Source: Acidimicrobiia bacterium | GTDB lineage: Bacteria > Actinomycetota > Acidimicrobiia > Spongiisociales > SHLN01 | Assembly: GCA_004283105.1 (NCBI GenBank) | Contig: SHLN01000086.1 | Location: 1 to 10,071 of the forward strand | Direction of reading: 5' to 3' | Length of the DNA: 10,071 bases | Shown here: positions 1-6,194 of the stretch, piece after piece | Layout of the letters: each line of letters opens with the position of its first letter | Numbering within the stretch: the first letter of the stretch is position 1 | The notes under the pieces: model-generated | Databases searched by the model: none | Seen by the model: the letters and a program-made list of their open reading frames with translations, nothing else | What the model was told of the DNA's origin: nothing | Program-made: the position numbers and the translations under genes

Positions 1-4
1 CTTG

Positions 5-39
5 GCGAGTAGCGAGTAGCGAGTAGCGAGCAGCGAGTA
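5..39. repeat. Heptamer tandem repeat (GCGAGTA)x5
   Basis: Five back-to-back copies of GCGAGTA, the fourth changed to GCGAGCA, followed by a partial GCG. It lies just upstream of the gnd promoter and may cover its -35 region. It is noncoding as far as can be seen, and its left edge may continue outside the window. Confidence 0.9.
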
Positions 40-49
40 GCGGACTTGC

Positions 50-55
50 TAGCGT
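50..55 (+). promoter_or_regulatory. -10 hexamer of gnd, probably leaderless
   Basis: TAGCGT fits the actinobacterial TANNNT -10 pattern and ends 6 nt before the ATG at 62. No purine-rich Shine-Dalgarno lies between (CACCTC), so transcription probably starts at or next to the start codon. No convincing -35 is seen. Confidence 0.55.
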
Positions 56-61
56 CACCTC

Positions 62-1507
62 ATGCCAACAAGCGACATCGGCCTCATCGGCCTCGCCGTC
101 ATGGGCCGCAACCTCGCGCTCAATATGGCCGACCATGGCTACCGGGTAGCCGTCTACAACCGCACGACCGCCAAGACCGAGGCGTTCATGGAGGAAGAGG
201 GCCGGGCGGCAGGGATTGCGTCCACTACCACGCTCGAGGAGCTGGTCGATCTGCTGGAAACGCCCCGCCGGGTCATGCTCATGGTGCAGGCCGGCCCCGG
301 CACGGATGCCGTCATCGGGCAACTGCTCGAACTGCTCGACGAGGGTGACATCATCATCGACGGCGGCAACGCGCACTACGAAGACACGATTCGACGCACC
401 CGTGAGATTGAAGAGCGGGGCTTCCTCTTCATCGGGACGGGTGTGTCCGGTGGTGAGGAAGGAGCCCGCTACGGTCCCTCCATCATGCCGGGCGGTTCGG
501 TTGCGGCGTGGCCTGCCGTCAAGGATGTCCTGCAAGCGATTTCGGCCAAGGTGGCGGACGGCACACCGTGTTGCGACTGGGTGGGTAGCGACGGCGCCGG
601 CCACTACGTGAAGATGGTTCACAACGGCATCGAATATGGCGACATGCAGGTGCTGGCCGAGGCCTACTCGCTCATGCATGTCGGGCTTGGTATGTCGTAC
701 GACGACCTGGCCGCCACGTTCCGGGCTTGGAAGGACGGCCCGCTCGACTCCTATCTCACCGATATCACGGCCGACATCATGGCGGTGCCCGACGAGGACG
801 GGGAGCCACTCCTCGAGAAGGTTCTCGATGCCGCCGGTCAAAAAGGCACGGGGAAGTGGACCGGCATTTCCTCGCTCACACTCGGTGTGCCGGTGACACT
901 GGTCGCAGAGGCGGTCTTCGCCAGGGTGCTGTCGGCCCTGAAAGACCAGCGGGTGGCGGCCGCCGATGTCCTCACCGGACCCGATCGGGGTATCGACGGT
1001 GACCGTGCCGACATCGTCTCAGACATACACGACGCCCTCTACGGGTCGAAGATCGTCAGCTATGCGCAGGGGTTCATGTTGCTGCGGGCGGCGGCCGCCG
1101 AATACGGCTGGAGCCTCGATTACGGCAGCATCGCCTACCTGTGGCGGGAGGGCTGCATCATCCGCTCCGTGTTGCTCGAGCACATCAAAGCGGCGTTTGA
1201 TCGGGCACCCGACATCGCCTCGCTGGTGATAGACGATTACTTCCGCCTCGAGCTCGAGCAGGCCCTGCCGGGCTGGCGCCGCACCGTCGTCCGGGCCGTC
1301 GAGGCGGGGATTCCCGTGCCCGCCTACTCGGCTGCGCTCGCCTTCTACGACGGGTATCGCACCGCCCGTCTCCCGGCCAACCTGATCCAGGCTCAGCGTG
1401 ATTACTTCGGGGCTCACACCTACGAGCGGGTCGATCGTCCCCGGGGCGAGTTCTTCCATACCGAGTGGCTCGACAACCTCGGTAGGTCTGGTCCGAACCA
1501 GGGCTAG
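62..1507 (+). CDS. gnd: 6-phosphogluconate dehydrogenase, NADP-dependent, decarboxylating
   Basis: Oxidatively decarboxylates 6-phosphogluconate to ribulose 5-phosphate with reduction of NADP in the cytosolic oxidative pentose phosphate pathway. The 481-residue length matches the long, full-size family. The N-terminal Rossmann motif is GLAVMGRNLALN (residues 10-21), and NRT (33-35) follows the second strand, where NADP-specific enzymes contact the 2'-phosphate. The substrate loop GVSGGEEGARYGPSIMPGG spans 127-145. The catalytic helix carries K184, H187, N188 and E191 (motif HYVKMVHNGIEYGD). QKGTGKWT is at 260-267, and the C-terminal tail (DYFGAHTYERVD) is the part that reaches into the partner active site in known dimers. 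The ATG at 62 is chosen because the Rossmann motif starts a few residues later and a -10 hexamer sits directly upstream. bpa follows 10 bp downstream. Everything looks intact. Confidence 0.97.
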   Translation: MPTSDIGLIGLAVMGRNLALNMADHGYRVAVYNRTTAKTEAFMEEEGRAAGIASTTTLEELVDLLETPRRVMLMVQAGPGTDAVIGQLLELLDEGDIIIDGGNAHYEDTIRRTREIEERGFLFIGTGVSGGEEGARYGPSIMPGGSVAAWPAVKDVLQAISAKVADGTPCCDWVGSDGAGHYVKMVHNGIEYGDMQVLAEAYSLMHVGLGMSYDDLAATFRAWKDGPLDSYLTDITADIMAVPDEDGEPLLEKVLDAAGQKGTGKWTGISSLTLGVPVTLVAEAVFARVLSALKDQRVAAADVLTGPDRGIDGDRADIVSDIHDALYGSKIVSYAQGFMLLRAAAAEYGWSLDYGSIAYLWREGCIIRSVLLEHIKAAFDRAPDIASLVIDDYFRLELEQALPGWRRTVVRAVEAGIPVPAYSAALAFYDGYRTARLPANLIQAQRDYFGAHTYERVDRPRGEFFHTEWLDNLGRSGPNQG

Positions 1508-1510
1508 CAT
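1505..1510 (+). promoter_or_regulatory. -10 hexamer of bpa, overlapping the gnd stop codon
   Basis: TAGCAT begins with the TAG stop codon of gnd and ends 7 nt before the GTG at 1518. There is no Shine-Dalgarno in the CGTCCTC spacer. This suggests a leaderless bpa transcript in addition to any read-through from gnd. Confidence 0.5.
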
Positions 1511-1517
1511 CGTCCTC

Positions 1518-2015
1518 GTGACCGACGACGAAACACCCAAACCCGAAGTCCTCCCGCCGCCCGAGCCGGAAGTGGTCGCCGAGACCGACGAGCCGGATGA
1601 GCCGATGGTTTCCGAGCCACTCAAACTCGTTCGCATCGCCTCGATGACACAGGCGATGCTCGTAGAAGTGCGGGGAATCGAGCTCGATGAGGACGCCGTT
1701 GCCCGGCTTCAGAGCGTGCACGCCCGCACGGTGTCGTCGCTTCGCGAAATCATGTCCGACGAGCTGCGCGACGAGCTCGATGCTGTTGTCCTCCCTCTGC
1801 AAGAAGGAGCCTCCGAAGCCGAGGTACGGGTCGCCCAGGCCCAGCTGGCCGGCTGGCTCGAGGGGCTCTTCCATGGCATACGGGCGAGTCTGTGGGGCCA
1901 GCAGGTGGCGGTGCAGCGCTCCGCCATGCAGAACCTCGAGGCTCTCCACACCCTCGATGCCAAAGAAGCCAAGGACAAGGACGAACAGGCCAACTCGTCG
2001 GGCCTCTACCTCTAG
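1518..2015 (+). CDS. bpa: Bacterial proteasome activator (Bpa/PafE family)
   Basis: ATP-independent ring-forming activator that opens the 20S proteasome gate so that unfolded or damaged proteins can enter; its best-known member is Rv3780 of Mycobacterium tuberculosis. The 165-residue product has an acidic, proline-rich disordered N-terminus (about 1-34), a helical core (about 35-150) and a short charged linker. The core segment AQAQLAGWLEGLFHGIRASL (106-125) is the family hallmark. The protein ends in GLYL, equivalent to the GQYL tail that docks into proteasome alpha-subunit pockets; here L163-Y164-L165 also reads as a standard HbYX motif. GTG at 1518 is preferred over the upstream ATG at 1398, which would lie inside gnd and add 40 low-complexity residues. 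Its stop overlaps that of convergent malQ. The proteasome genes are not in the window, so the context next to gnd says little about function. Confidence 0.92.
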   Translation: MTDDETPKPEVLPPPEPEVVAETDEPDEPMVSEPLKLVRIASMTQAMLVEVRGIELDEDAVARLQSVHARTVSSLREIMSDELRDELDAVVLPLQEGASEAEVRVAQAQLAGWLEGLFHGIRASLWGQQVAVQRSAMQNLEALHTLDAKEAKDKDEQANSSGLYL

Positions 2016-3502
2016 GCGGGGAGCCGGCCGTACGTCTCGTTCAGTGATCGGATCTGGTCGGCGAGTGCGTCGTCGACCAGAGCGGCGGGCGCCCTCCACT
2101 GCCAGTTCCCGCCGAGAACACTCGGCACGTTCATGCGGCCCTCCTCCCCAAGTCCGAGGAAGTCCTGCAGCGGTGCGACGGCGATGCGGGCAATCGACGA
2201 CCATGTCAGGCGTAACAGCGCCCAGTGGAAGTCCTCCGGGGTCGCGGCCGCATACCGGAGTGCGTACTCTCGTTCGTAGTCGGCCGCACCGTTCAACCAG
2301 GCCTGCACCGTGTCGTTGTCGTGGGTGCCCGTATAGGCGACCCAGTTGGCGCTGTCGTAGTTGTGGGGAAGGAATTCGTGGTCGGGCCCCGATCCGAACG
2401 CGAACTGGGTCACCTTCATGCCGGGAAGGCCAAACCGCTCCCGGAGCCGGGCAACCCCCGGACCCATGTCGCCTCCCAGGTCTTCGGCGATGAGCGGCAG
2501 GTCGCCGAGCTCCCGCCGGAGGGCCCCCAGCAATCCGCCACCCGGCCCACGGCGCCACCGACCCTCGATGGCCGTCTCAGCGTCGCCGGGGATCTCCCAG
2601 TAGTCGTAGAACCCGCGGAAGTGGTCGAGACGGACGATGTCGACGAGATCGAGCGTGGCTCGAACGCGCTTGATCCACCATTGGTACCCGTCGCGACGGT
2701 GAGCACTCCACCGATAGAGCGGGTTGCCCCACAGCTGTCCGGTCTCGGAAAAGTAGTCGGGAGGGACACCGGCTACCACGCTCGGCTGCCCCTCGCCATC
2801 GATTGAGAACAGGTGCCGATTGGCCCACACGTCGGCCGAGTCGTGGGCAACGAAGATGGGGATGTCGCCGATGATCTGAATGCCGCGCTGGTGGGCGTCG
2901 ACCCGCACCCGCTCCCATTGGCGGAAGAACACAAACTGCTCGAACGCCACCCGATCGCGCCGGTCGGCCAGTTCGTGCTCAGCGGTGCGGATGGCCTCCG
3001 GCTCACGATCGCGATACTCGGCGGGCCACTCGGCCCACGAGACCAGATCGTGCGTCTCCTTCAAGGCGATGAACGTCGTGTACCCGGGCAACCAGTCACG
3101 GTTTGCCCGTCGGAAGGCTGCAAACTCGGATCGGATGGGGTGGTCGGGCGGCCAGCCCAGCATCCGTTCGAAGGCCTCGGCCAGCAGCTCCCGTTTCCAG
3201 GGGATCACCGCCCCGTAGTCGACCCGGTTCTCAGGGAAGTCGGGCGGGTCGACCGCGTCGAGCAATCCGTCGCCGACCATGCCTTCCGGGCTGATCAAGT
3301 ACGGGTTGCCGGCGACGGCTGAGAACGTCTGATACGGGCTGTCCCCGTAGCCGGTGGGTCCGAGGGGGAGCACCTGCCACATCCCACAGCCGGCTCGATC
3401 GAGGAACTCAATCCAGCGGTGGGCACCGGGCCCGAGGTCGCCGATCCCGTACGGCCCTGGCAGGCTGGTGGGGTGAAGAAGGATGCCGCCGTTTCGTGTC
3501 AT
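2012..3502 (-). CDS. malQ: 4-alpha-glucanotransferase (amylomaltase, GH77)
   Basis: Transfers alpha-1,4-glucan segments between maltodextrins (disproportionating enzyme), serving maltodextrin and glycogen turnover in the cytosol. The 496-residue product is close to the roughly 500 residues of short bacterial amylomaltases. The N-terminus GILLHPTSLPGPYGIGDLG (6-24) and WQVLPLGPTGYGDSPYQ (42-58) are typical GH77 motifs. The predicted nucleophile is D293 (RLDHFRGF), the acid/base E340 (LIAEDLG) and the transition-state Asp D395 (GTHDND); these numbers coincide with those of Thermus amylomaltase. The ATG at 3502 is chosen because the conserved domain starts at once; the frame stays open for another 81 codons upstream, but that extension has no GH77 character and would run over the small gene on the other strand. 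The stop shares CTAG with bpa. Confidence 0.96.
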   Translation of the reverse strand: MTRNGGILLHPTSLPGPYGIGDLGPGAHRWIEFLDRAGCGMWQVLPLGPTGYGDSPYQTFSAVAGNPYLISPEGMVGDGLLDAVDPPDFPENRVDYGAVIPWKRELLAEAFERMLGWPPDHPIRSEFAAFRRANRDWLPGYTTFIALKETHDLVSWAEWPAEYRDREPEAIRTAEHELADRRDRVAFEQFVFFRQWERVRVDAHQRGIQIIGDIPIFVAHDSADVWANRHLFSIDGEGQPSVVAGVPPDYFSETGQLWGNPLYRWSAHRRDGYQWWIKRVRATLDLVDIVRLDHFRGFYDYWEIPGDAETAIEGRWRRGPGGGLLGALRRELGDLPLIAEDLGGDMGPGVARLRERFGLPGMKVTQFAFGSGPDHEFLPHNYDSANWVAYTGTHDNDTVQAWLNGAADYEREYALRYAAATPEDFHWALLRLTWSSIARIAVAPLQDFLGLGEEGRMNVPSVLGGNWQWRAPAALVDDALADQIRSLNETYGRLPA

Positions 3503-3510
3503 CGTTCGGC

Positions 3511-3516
3511 AGGCTA
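3511..3516 (-). promoter_or_regulatory. -10 hexamer of malQ, probably leaderless
   Basis: On the minus strand TAGCCT ends 8 nt before the malQ ATG, with no Shine-Dalgarno in the GCCGAACG spacer. It is preceded by TG one base upstream (TGTAGCCT). Confidence 0.4.
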
Positions 3517-3626
3517 CACCCGACGGTGGCACCCGCCGGAGCCGGTGCTCACGAGGAGTGACCGGTGGACTGCGGAGGGCGGCCGGGCTATTTGCGCCGG
3601 AGACCGGCCGGCATCTAAGTTGCTGG

Positions 3627-3646
3627 TTCGCGATAAGTTTTCGCGA
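3627..3646. promoter_or_regulatory. Possible operator: two TTCGCGA sites 13 bp apart
   Basis: TTCGCGA occurs at 3627-3633 and again at 3640-3646; each contains the palindrome TCGCGA. They lie in the 165-bp divergent spacer between malQ and the Cys-rich small gene and flank a TAAGTT hexamer (3634-3639) that could be the small gene's -10. A second TAAGTT is at 3616-3621, 18 nt after TTGCGC. This is a candidate operator only. Confidence 0.25.
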
Positions 3647-3667
3647 CTTTGTGCCGAAGAGGGGTGT

Positions 3668-3769
3668 ATGAAACCGACCTGTATCTGTGTCGCAGTGGGC
3701 TGTTGTCTGGTCCGGCGGAGCGCCGACGCCTACTGCGCCGATCATCAGAGCCTCAACGAGGCCGCCTAG
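3668..3769 (+). CDS. Cys-rich 33-residue microprotein, possible zinc binder
   Basis: I do not recognise a named family. The product is 33 residues with five cysteines and one histidine: C5, C7, C12, C13, C23 and H26. The spacing C7-x4-C12-x10-C23-x2-H26, with YC-x2-H at the end, resembles the small CCCH/CCHH zinc knuckles seen in HNH-type and other DNA-associated proteins, so zinc binding is a reasonable inference. ATG at 3668 is supported by the purine-rich GAAGAGGGG (3657-3664 region) ending 3 nt upstream. The reading frame is open further upstream to 3419, but that part overlaps malQ on the opposite strand and looks like noise. Its stop codon shares CTAG with the convergent SGNH hydrolase, the same arrangement as bpa/malQ, which favours a real gene. 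The product has no signal peptide or obvious membrane segment. Confidence 0.5.
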   Translation: MKPTCICVAVGCCLVRRSADAYCADHQSLNEAA

Positions 3770-4548
3770 CCAACCGTCTCTTCCTCGCCCGATGCAACCG
3801 GGCCGGAGATGTCGAGCAGGGCTCGTTCCACCGCGACTGAGATGTGGTGAGCGAAGTGCTCGTGCCCGTAGCTCGAGGCGTGGAACCGGTCTCCGGAGAA
3901 GTTCATCTGGTCACTCCGGAACGCCTCGGACAGATCGCCGCGCACGTCGACCTTGACGGCTCCGACATGCCGGGCGGCAACGTCCGCCGACACCCGATCA
4001 AACTGAGCCGACCGGGCCGAGAGATACCAGCGGAGGAATCGAGGCAGGCGGGGTACCGACCCGATGTCTCCCACTCCCACCACGACGACCCGGGCCCCGC
4101 GCTCGACCAGCGCCTGAACGATTTCTTCTACTTCCTGCTCGAACCGTTTCACCGGCACTCCCCGGATGGCGTCGTTGGCTGCCACCGACACAATGGCGAG
4201 GTCGGGCTCGGCCGCGAGAGCCGGTTCGAGTTGATCGGCGATGACGTCCGAAGCCTTGGAGCCGCCAACGGCCACGGCCCGCAGGTGGACGAAGTACCGG
4301 TCGGTCAGGGCATGGGCGACTTTGCGGATCCAGGCGTCGTCGACCTGGCTGACGCCGGGGGCGGTGATCGAACTGTCTCCGAGGGCCACCAGTGTGAGTC
4401 CGGGCTTGCCGGGGTCGCCGAGCGCTCCCGAGGTCTCATAGTTGTCGTAGGACGGAAGGTCGGGACGGTGGGCGGCGTACAGGATCTGTCCAACGATAGA
4501 TCCGAGCGCAGCCATCGGAAGCAGTGCCCAGGTTCTCGTCAAGCGCAT
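3766..4548 (-). CDS. SGNH/GDSL-family hydrolase (lipase/esterase type), likely exported or membrane-anchored
   Basis: Predicted serine esterase of the SGNH fold; the substrate cannot be read from sequence. All four family blocks are visible in the 260-residue product: block I LVALGDSS with nucleophile S59, block II around G95-G96 (VAVGGSKASD), block III VAAND with N125, and block V GDRFHASSYGH with D220 and H223. Residues 1-26 form a positively charged start followed by a hydrophobic stretch, consistent with an uncleaved anchor or a signal peptide ending near YAA (24-26), so it probably acts outside the cytoplasmic membrane, for example on lipid or acyl-polysaccharide esters. Start ATG is supported by GGGAGG, 9 nt upstream. 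It is divergent from the PlsC-like gene (39-bp gap) and converges with the Cys-rich small gene. Confidence 0.88.
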   Translation of the reverse strand: MRLTRTWALLPMAALGSIVGQILYAAHRPDLPSYDNYETSGALGDPGKPGLTLVALGDSSITAPGVSQVDDAWIRKVAHALTDRYFVHLRAVAVGGSKASDVIADQLEPALAAEPDLAIVSVAANDAIRGVPVKRFEQEVEEIVQALVERGARVVVVGVGDIGSVPRLPRFLRWYLSARSAQFDRVSADVAARHVGAVKVDVRGDLSEAFRSDQMNFSGDRFHASSYGHEHFAHHISVAVERALLDISGPVASGEEETVG

Positions 4549-4571
4549 CTGTTCGTACCTCCCGGGGTGGG

Positions 4572-4577
4572 ATTCTA
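4572..4577 (-). promoter_or_regulatory. -10 hexamer of the SGNH hydrolase gene
   Basis: On the minus strand this reads TAGAAT. A start about 7 nt downstream would give a leader of roughly 16-17 nt carrying GGGAGG (4558-4563), so this gene, unlike most neighbours, looks leadered. The hexamer overlaps the divergent -10 at 4576-4581. Confidence 0.5.
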
Positions 4578-4581
4578 GAGT
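4576..4581 (+). promoter_or_regulatory. -10 hexamer of the PlsC-like gene, probably leaderless
   Basis: TAGAGT ends 6 nt before the GTG at 4588; the spacer CGTGGG is not a good Shine-Dalgarno. It shares TA (4576-4577) with the opposing -10. Confidence 0.5.
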
Positions 4582-4587
4582 CGTGGG

Positions 4588-5241
4588 GTGTCAGTCATCA
4601 GACCGAGGCTTCAAGCCGGATTCCCGGCCACCACCTACAACCTGTGGCGGGGCGCCCAGTGGGGGGTGTGGCGGGCCTTGCCGCGGGTATGGGACTTCCA
4701 GGTGGTGGGGGAAAACGCCGTTCCACACGGCCCCGTCGTCATTGCCGCCAACCACTTCAGTCACGTCGACCCGTTTGTAGCGGCCGTGGCGGCCGAGCGG
4801 CCGACCCGATTTCTCGGCGTTGATGAGCTCTTTGGTCGGTCCCGGTTCTTCGATGCGCTCACCTACTACCTCGGGGTGATTCCCATGCCGCGCGGAACGG
4901 TGCCCCTGCAATCGATGCGAACGGCCCTTGACCATCTCGCGACCGGGGGTGGAGTCACCTTGTTTCCAGAGGGTCGGCGGGTGAGTGAGTGGGGTGAGAG
5001 TCCGCCCAAGCAGGGTGCAGCCTGGCTCGCGATGCGGGTTGGGTGCCCGCTCGTGCCCATGGCCTTGTGGGGAACCGGGGAAGCGATGGGGTTGGAAGCT
5101 CTGAAGCTTCGCCGGCATCCGGTGCGGGTCGCGATCGGGGACCCGATGTACCCGGCCGAATATGCGGACCGGGGTGAGATGACGGGGGCGTGGTACGACT
5201 GGATGACCCGGGCGCTCGCCATGCTCGATGCCCGCCAGTAG
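4588..5241 (+). CDS. PlsC-family 1-acyl-glycerol-3-phosphate acyltransferase-like protein
   Basis: Predicted membrane-associated acyltransferase transferring an acyl chain to a glycerolipid-type acceptor, in phospholipid synthesis or a related lipid pathway. The 217-residue protein has the HX4D catalytic motif in NHFSHVD (H56, D61), a conserved region after it (FLGVDELFG, 76-84), GVIPMPRG (96-103), the acceptor-phosphate motif FPEGRR (126-131) and the VPMALWGTGEA block (156-166). These four blocks in order define the family. The start is a GTG placed directly after a -10 hexamer; the later motif spacing fits this start. The exact substrate is uncertain because actinobacteria carry several PlsC paralogues. 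The VIT-like transporter gene follows after 25 bp on the same strand but has its own -10. Confidence 0.9.
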   Translation: MSVIRPRLQAGFPATTYNLWRGAQWGVWRALPRVWDFQVVGENAVPHGPVVIAANHFSHVDPFVAAVAAERPTRFLGVDELFGRSRFFDALTYYLGVIPMPRGTVPLQSMRTALDHLATGGGVTLFPEGRRVSEWGESPPKQGAAWLAMRVGCPLVPMALWGTGEAMGLEALKLRRHPVRVAIGDPMYPAEYADRGEMTGAWYDWMTRALAMLDARQ

Positions 5242-5252
5242 GCGGCCGGCGG

Positions 5253-5258
5253 TAGCAT
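5253..5258 (+). promoter_or_regulatory. -10 hexamer of the VIT-family gene, probably leaderless
   Basis: TAGCAT, identical to the hexamer before bpa, ends 8 nt before the ATG at 5267. The spacer CCGGGCCG has no Shine-Dalgarno. Confidence 0.45.
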
Positions 5259-5266
5259 CCGGGCCG

Positions 5267-5995
5267 ATGGCTGCCCCGGTTGACGACCAACAGATCCCTC
5301 CATATCGGGAACACCTCGGTCCTCGCTCGCAGTACTTGCGCGACATCATCCTTGGCGTCAACGACGGGCTTGTCTCCATGTTTCTCCTCGTCGTAGGAGT
5401 TGTCGGCGGCGGTGTGAGCTCGAATGTCGTCCTGCTGGCCGGCCTGTCGGGAGCCTTTGCCGGCGCCGTTTCGATGGCGGCCGGCGAGTACATGGCGACG
5501 AAGTCCCAGGAGGAGGCAATCGACGGCGAGCTCGAGCTCGAGCGCGAGCACTTCAAGTATTACAAGGAGCGGGAGCTCGACGAGGTGCGGGACTACCTCG
5601 GCAACATCGGCGTAACCGGCGACGCGGTCGAGGCTGTGGTCGCATCGGCAGCGGCCGACGAGAACGTGCTCATGGAGCTGATGAAGGCCTTCGAGTTCGG
5701 GGTCATCGATGATGGCCGGCGAAATCCGATCTTTGCCATGGTCATGTCGGGGCTTCTGTTTCTCGCCGGCTCGATCCCCAGCGTGATGCCGTTCGTCTTC
5801 ATGGACAATCCGGATCAAGCCCTCATCGTCGCCGCCGTTGGAGCTGCCATCGGTCTCTTCGTAGTCGGCGTCGTCAAGACGCAGATGACGAGAACCAACC
5901 CCCTGAAGAGCGGCCTCGAGAACGTTGCCGTCGCCGGAGTCGGTGCCATCGTCAGCTACTTCATCGGCCTCGGCTATGACTCATTTGTCAGTTGA
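5267..5995 (+). CDS. VIT1/CCC1-family iron/manganese transporter
   Basis: Integral membrane protein of the vacuolar iron transporter family, which moves Fe(II) and/or Mn(II) by proton exchange; in bacteria this likely means metal export or detoxification. The 242-residue product shows RDIILGVNDGLVSMFL (25-40) in TM1 and GAVSMAAGEYMATKSQ (66-81) in TM2, both family signatures. Next comes a Glu-rich cytosolic segment (about 82-150, including E82, E83, E88, E90, E92 and E94) comparable to the metal-binding helices of eukaryotic VIT1, then TM3 (about 154-178), TM4 (184-206) and TM5 (218-238). Five TM segments match the family. ATG at 5267 is used because the in-frame ATG at 5228 lies within the end of the previous gene and lacks a promoter-like site. 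The stop codon lies inside a perfect hairpin. Confidence 0.92.
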   Translation: MAAPVDDQQIPPYREHLGPRSQYLRDIILGVNDGLVSMFLLVVGVVGGGVSSNVVLLAGLSGAFAGAVSMAAGEYMATKSQEEAIDGELELEREHFKYYKERELDEVRDYLGNIGVTGDAVEAVVASAAADENVLMELMKAFEFGVIDDGRRNPIFAMVMSGLLFLAGSIPSVMPFVFMDNPDQALIVAAVGAAIGLFVVGVVKTQMTRTNPLKSGLENVAVAGVGAIVSYFIGLGYDSFVS

Positions 5996-6015
5996 TTGGA
6001 GGCCAATCAACTGAC
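5987..6015 (+). terminator. Terminator-like hairpin enclosing the VIT-gene stop codon
   Basis: Perfect 13-bp stem GTCAGTTGATTGG / CCAATCAACTGAC with a 3-nt AGG loop. The TGA stop (5993-5995) sits in the left arm. No T-tract follows, which is common for actinobacterial terminators; the hairpin is symmetric and could act on both strands. Confidence 0.7.
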
Positions 6016-6020
6016 GTCGC

Positions 6021-6190
6021 CGGTCGACGGTCGACGGTCAACGGCCGGAAGGTCTGTTTGTGGCGAGATCGTGTCGGCCCCCACCAACGGTGAACGGCCG
6101 GAAGGTCTGTTTGTGGCGAGATCGTGTCGGCCCCCACCGACGATGCAAATGGCAGTCGCTCGGAAGCCGTTGACCGTCGACTGTTGACCG
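6021..6190. repeat. Imperfect 24-bp inverted repeat enclosing a tandem duplication
   Basis: Arms at 6021-6044 and 6167-6190 pair at 22 of 24 positions; the inner 15 bp (6030-6044 with 6167-6181) are perfect. Each arm is made of 7-bp units: GGTCGAC, GGTCGAC, GGTCAAC on the left; GTTGACC, GTCGACT, GTTGACC, GTTGACT on the right (6169-6196). No target-site duplication is visible, so a MITE-like origin is possible but unproven. Confidence 0.8.
6033..6145. repeat. 53-bp tandem duplication (two copies)
   Basis: A 46-bp block is identical at 6040-6085 and 6093-6138; the 7 bp on either side match at 5 of 7 positions, giving a period of 53 bp. Because 53 is not a multiple of three, the copies would be read in different frames, so the block is noncoding. 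With the flanking inverted repeat it fills the 224-bp spacer between the convergent VIT and acyl-CoA synthetase genes. Confidence 0.9.
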
Positions 6191-6194
6191 TTGA

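Noticed and set aside
1185..2558. Long minus-strand open frame (457 codons) across gnd, bpa and malQ
   Set aside because: It is antisense to gnd and bpa and in another frame of malQ, Arg/Pro/Gly-rich with no motif. High GC alone keeps such frames open.
3503..3745. 81-codon N-terminal extension of malQ
   Set aside because: GH77 homology starts at the ATG at 3502 and a -10 hexamer lies just upstream of it. The extension overlaps the small Cys-rich gene.
6033..6145. CRISPR-like repeat
   Set aside because: Two 46-bp identical blocks with only 7 bp between them; no spacers and no cas genes. This is a tandem duplication.
5996..6187. Possible 63-residue protein over the tandem repeat
   Set aside because: It starts with TTG immediately after the VIT stop codon inside a hairpin, and the two 53-bp copies are read in different frames.
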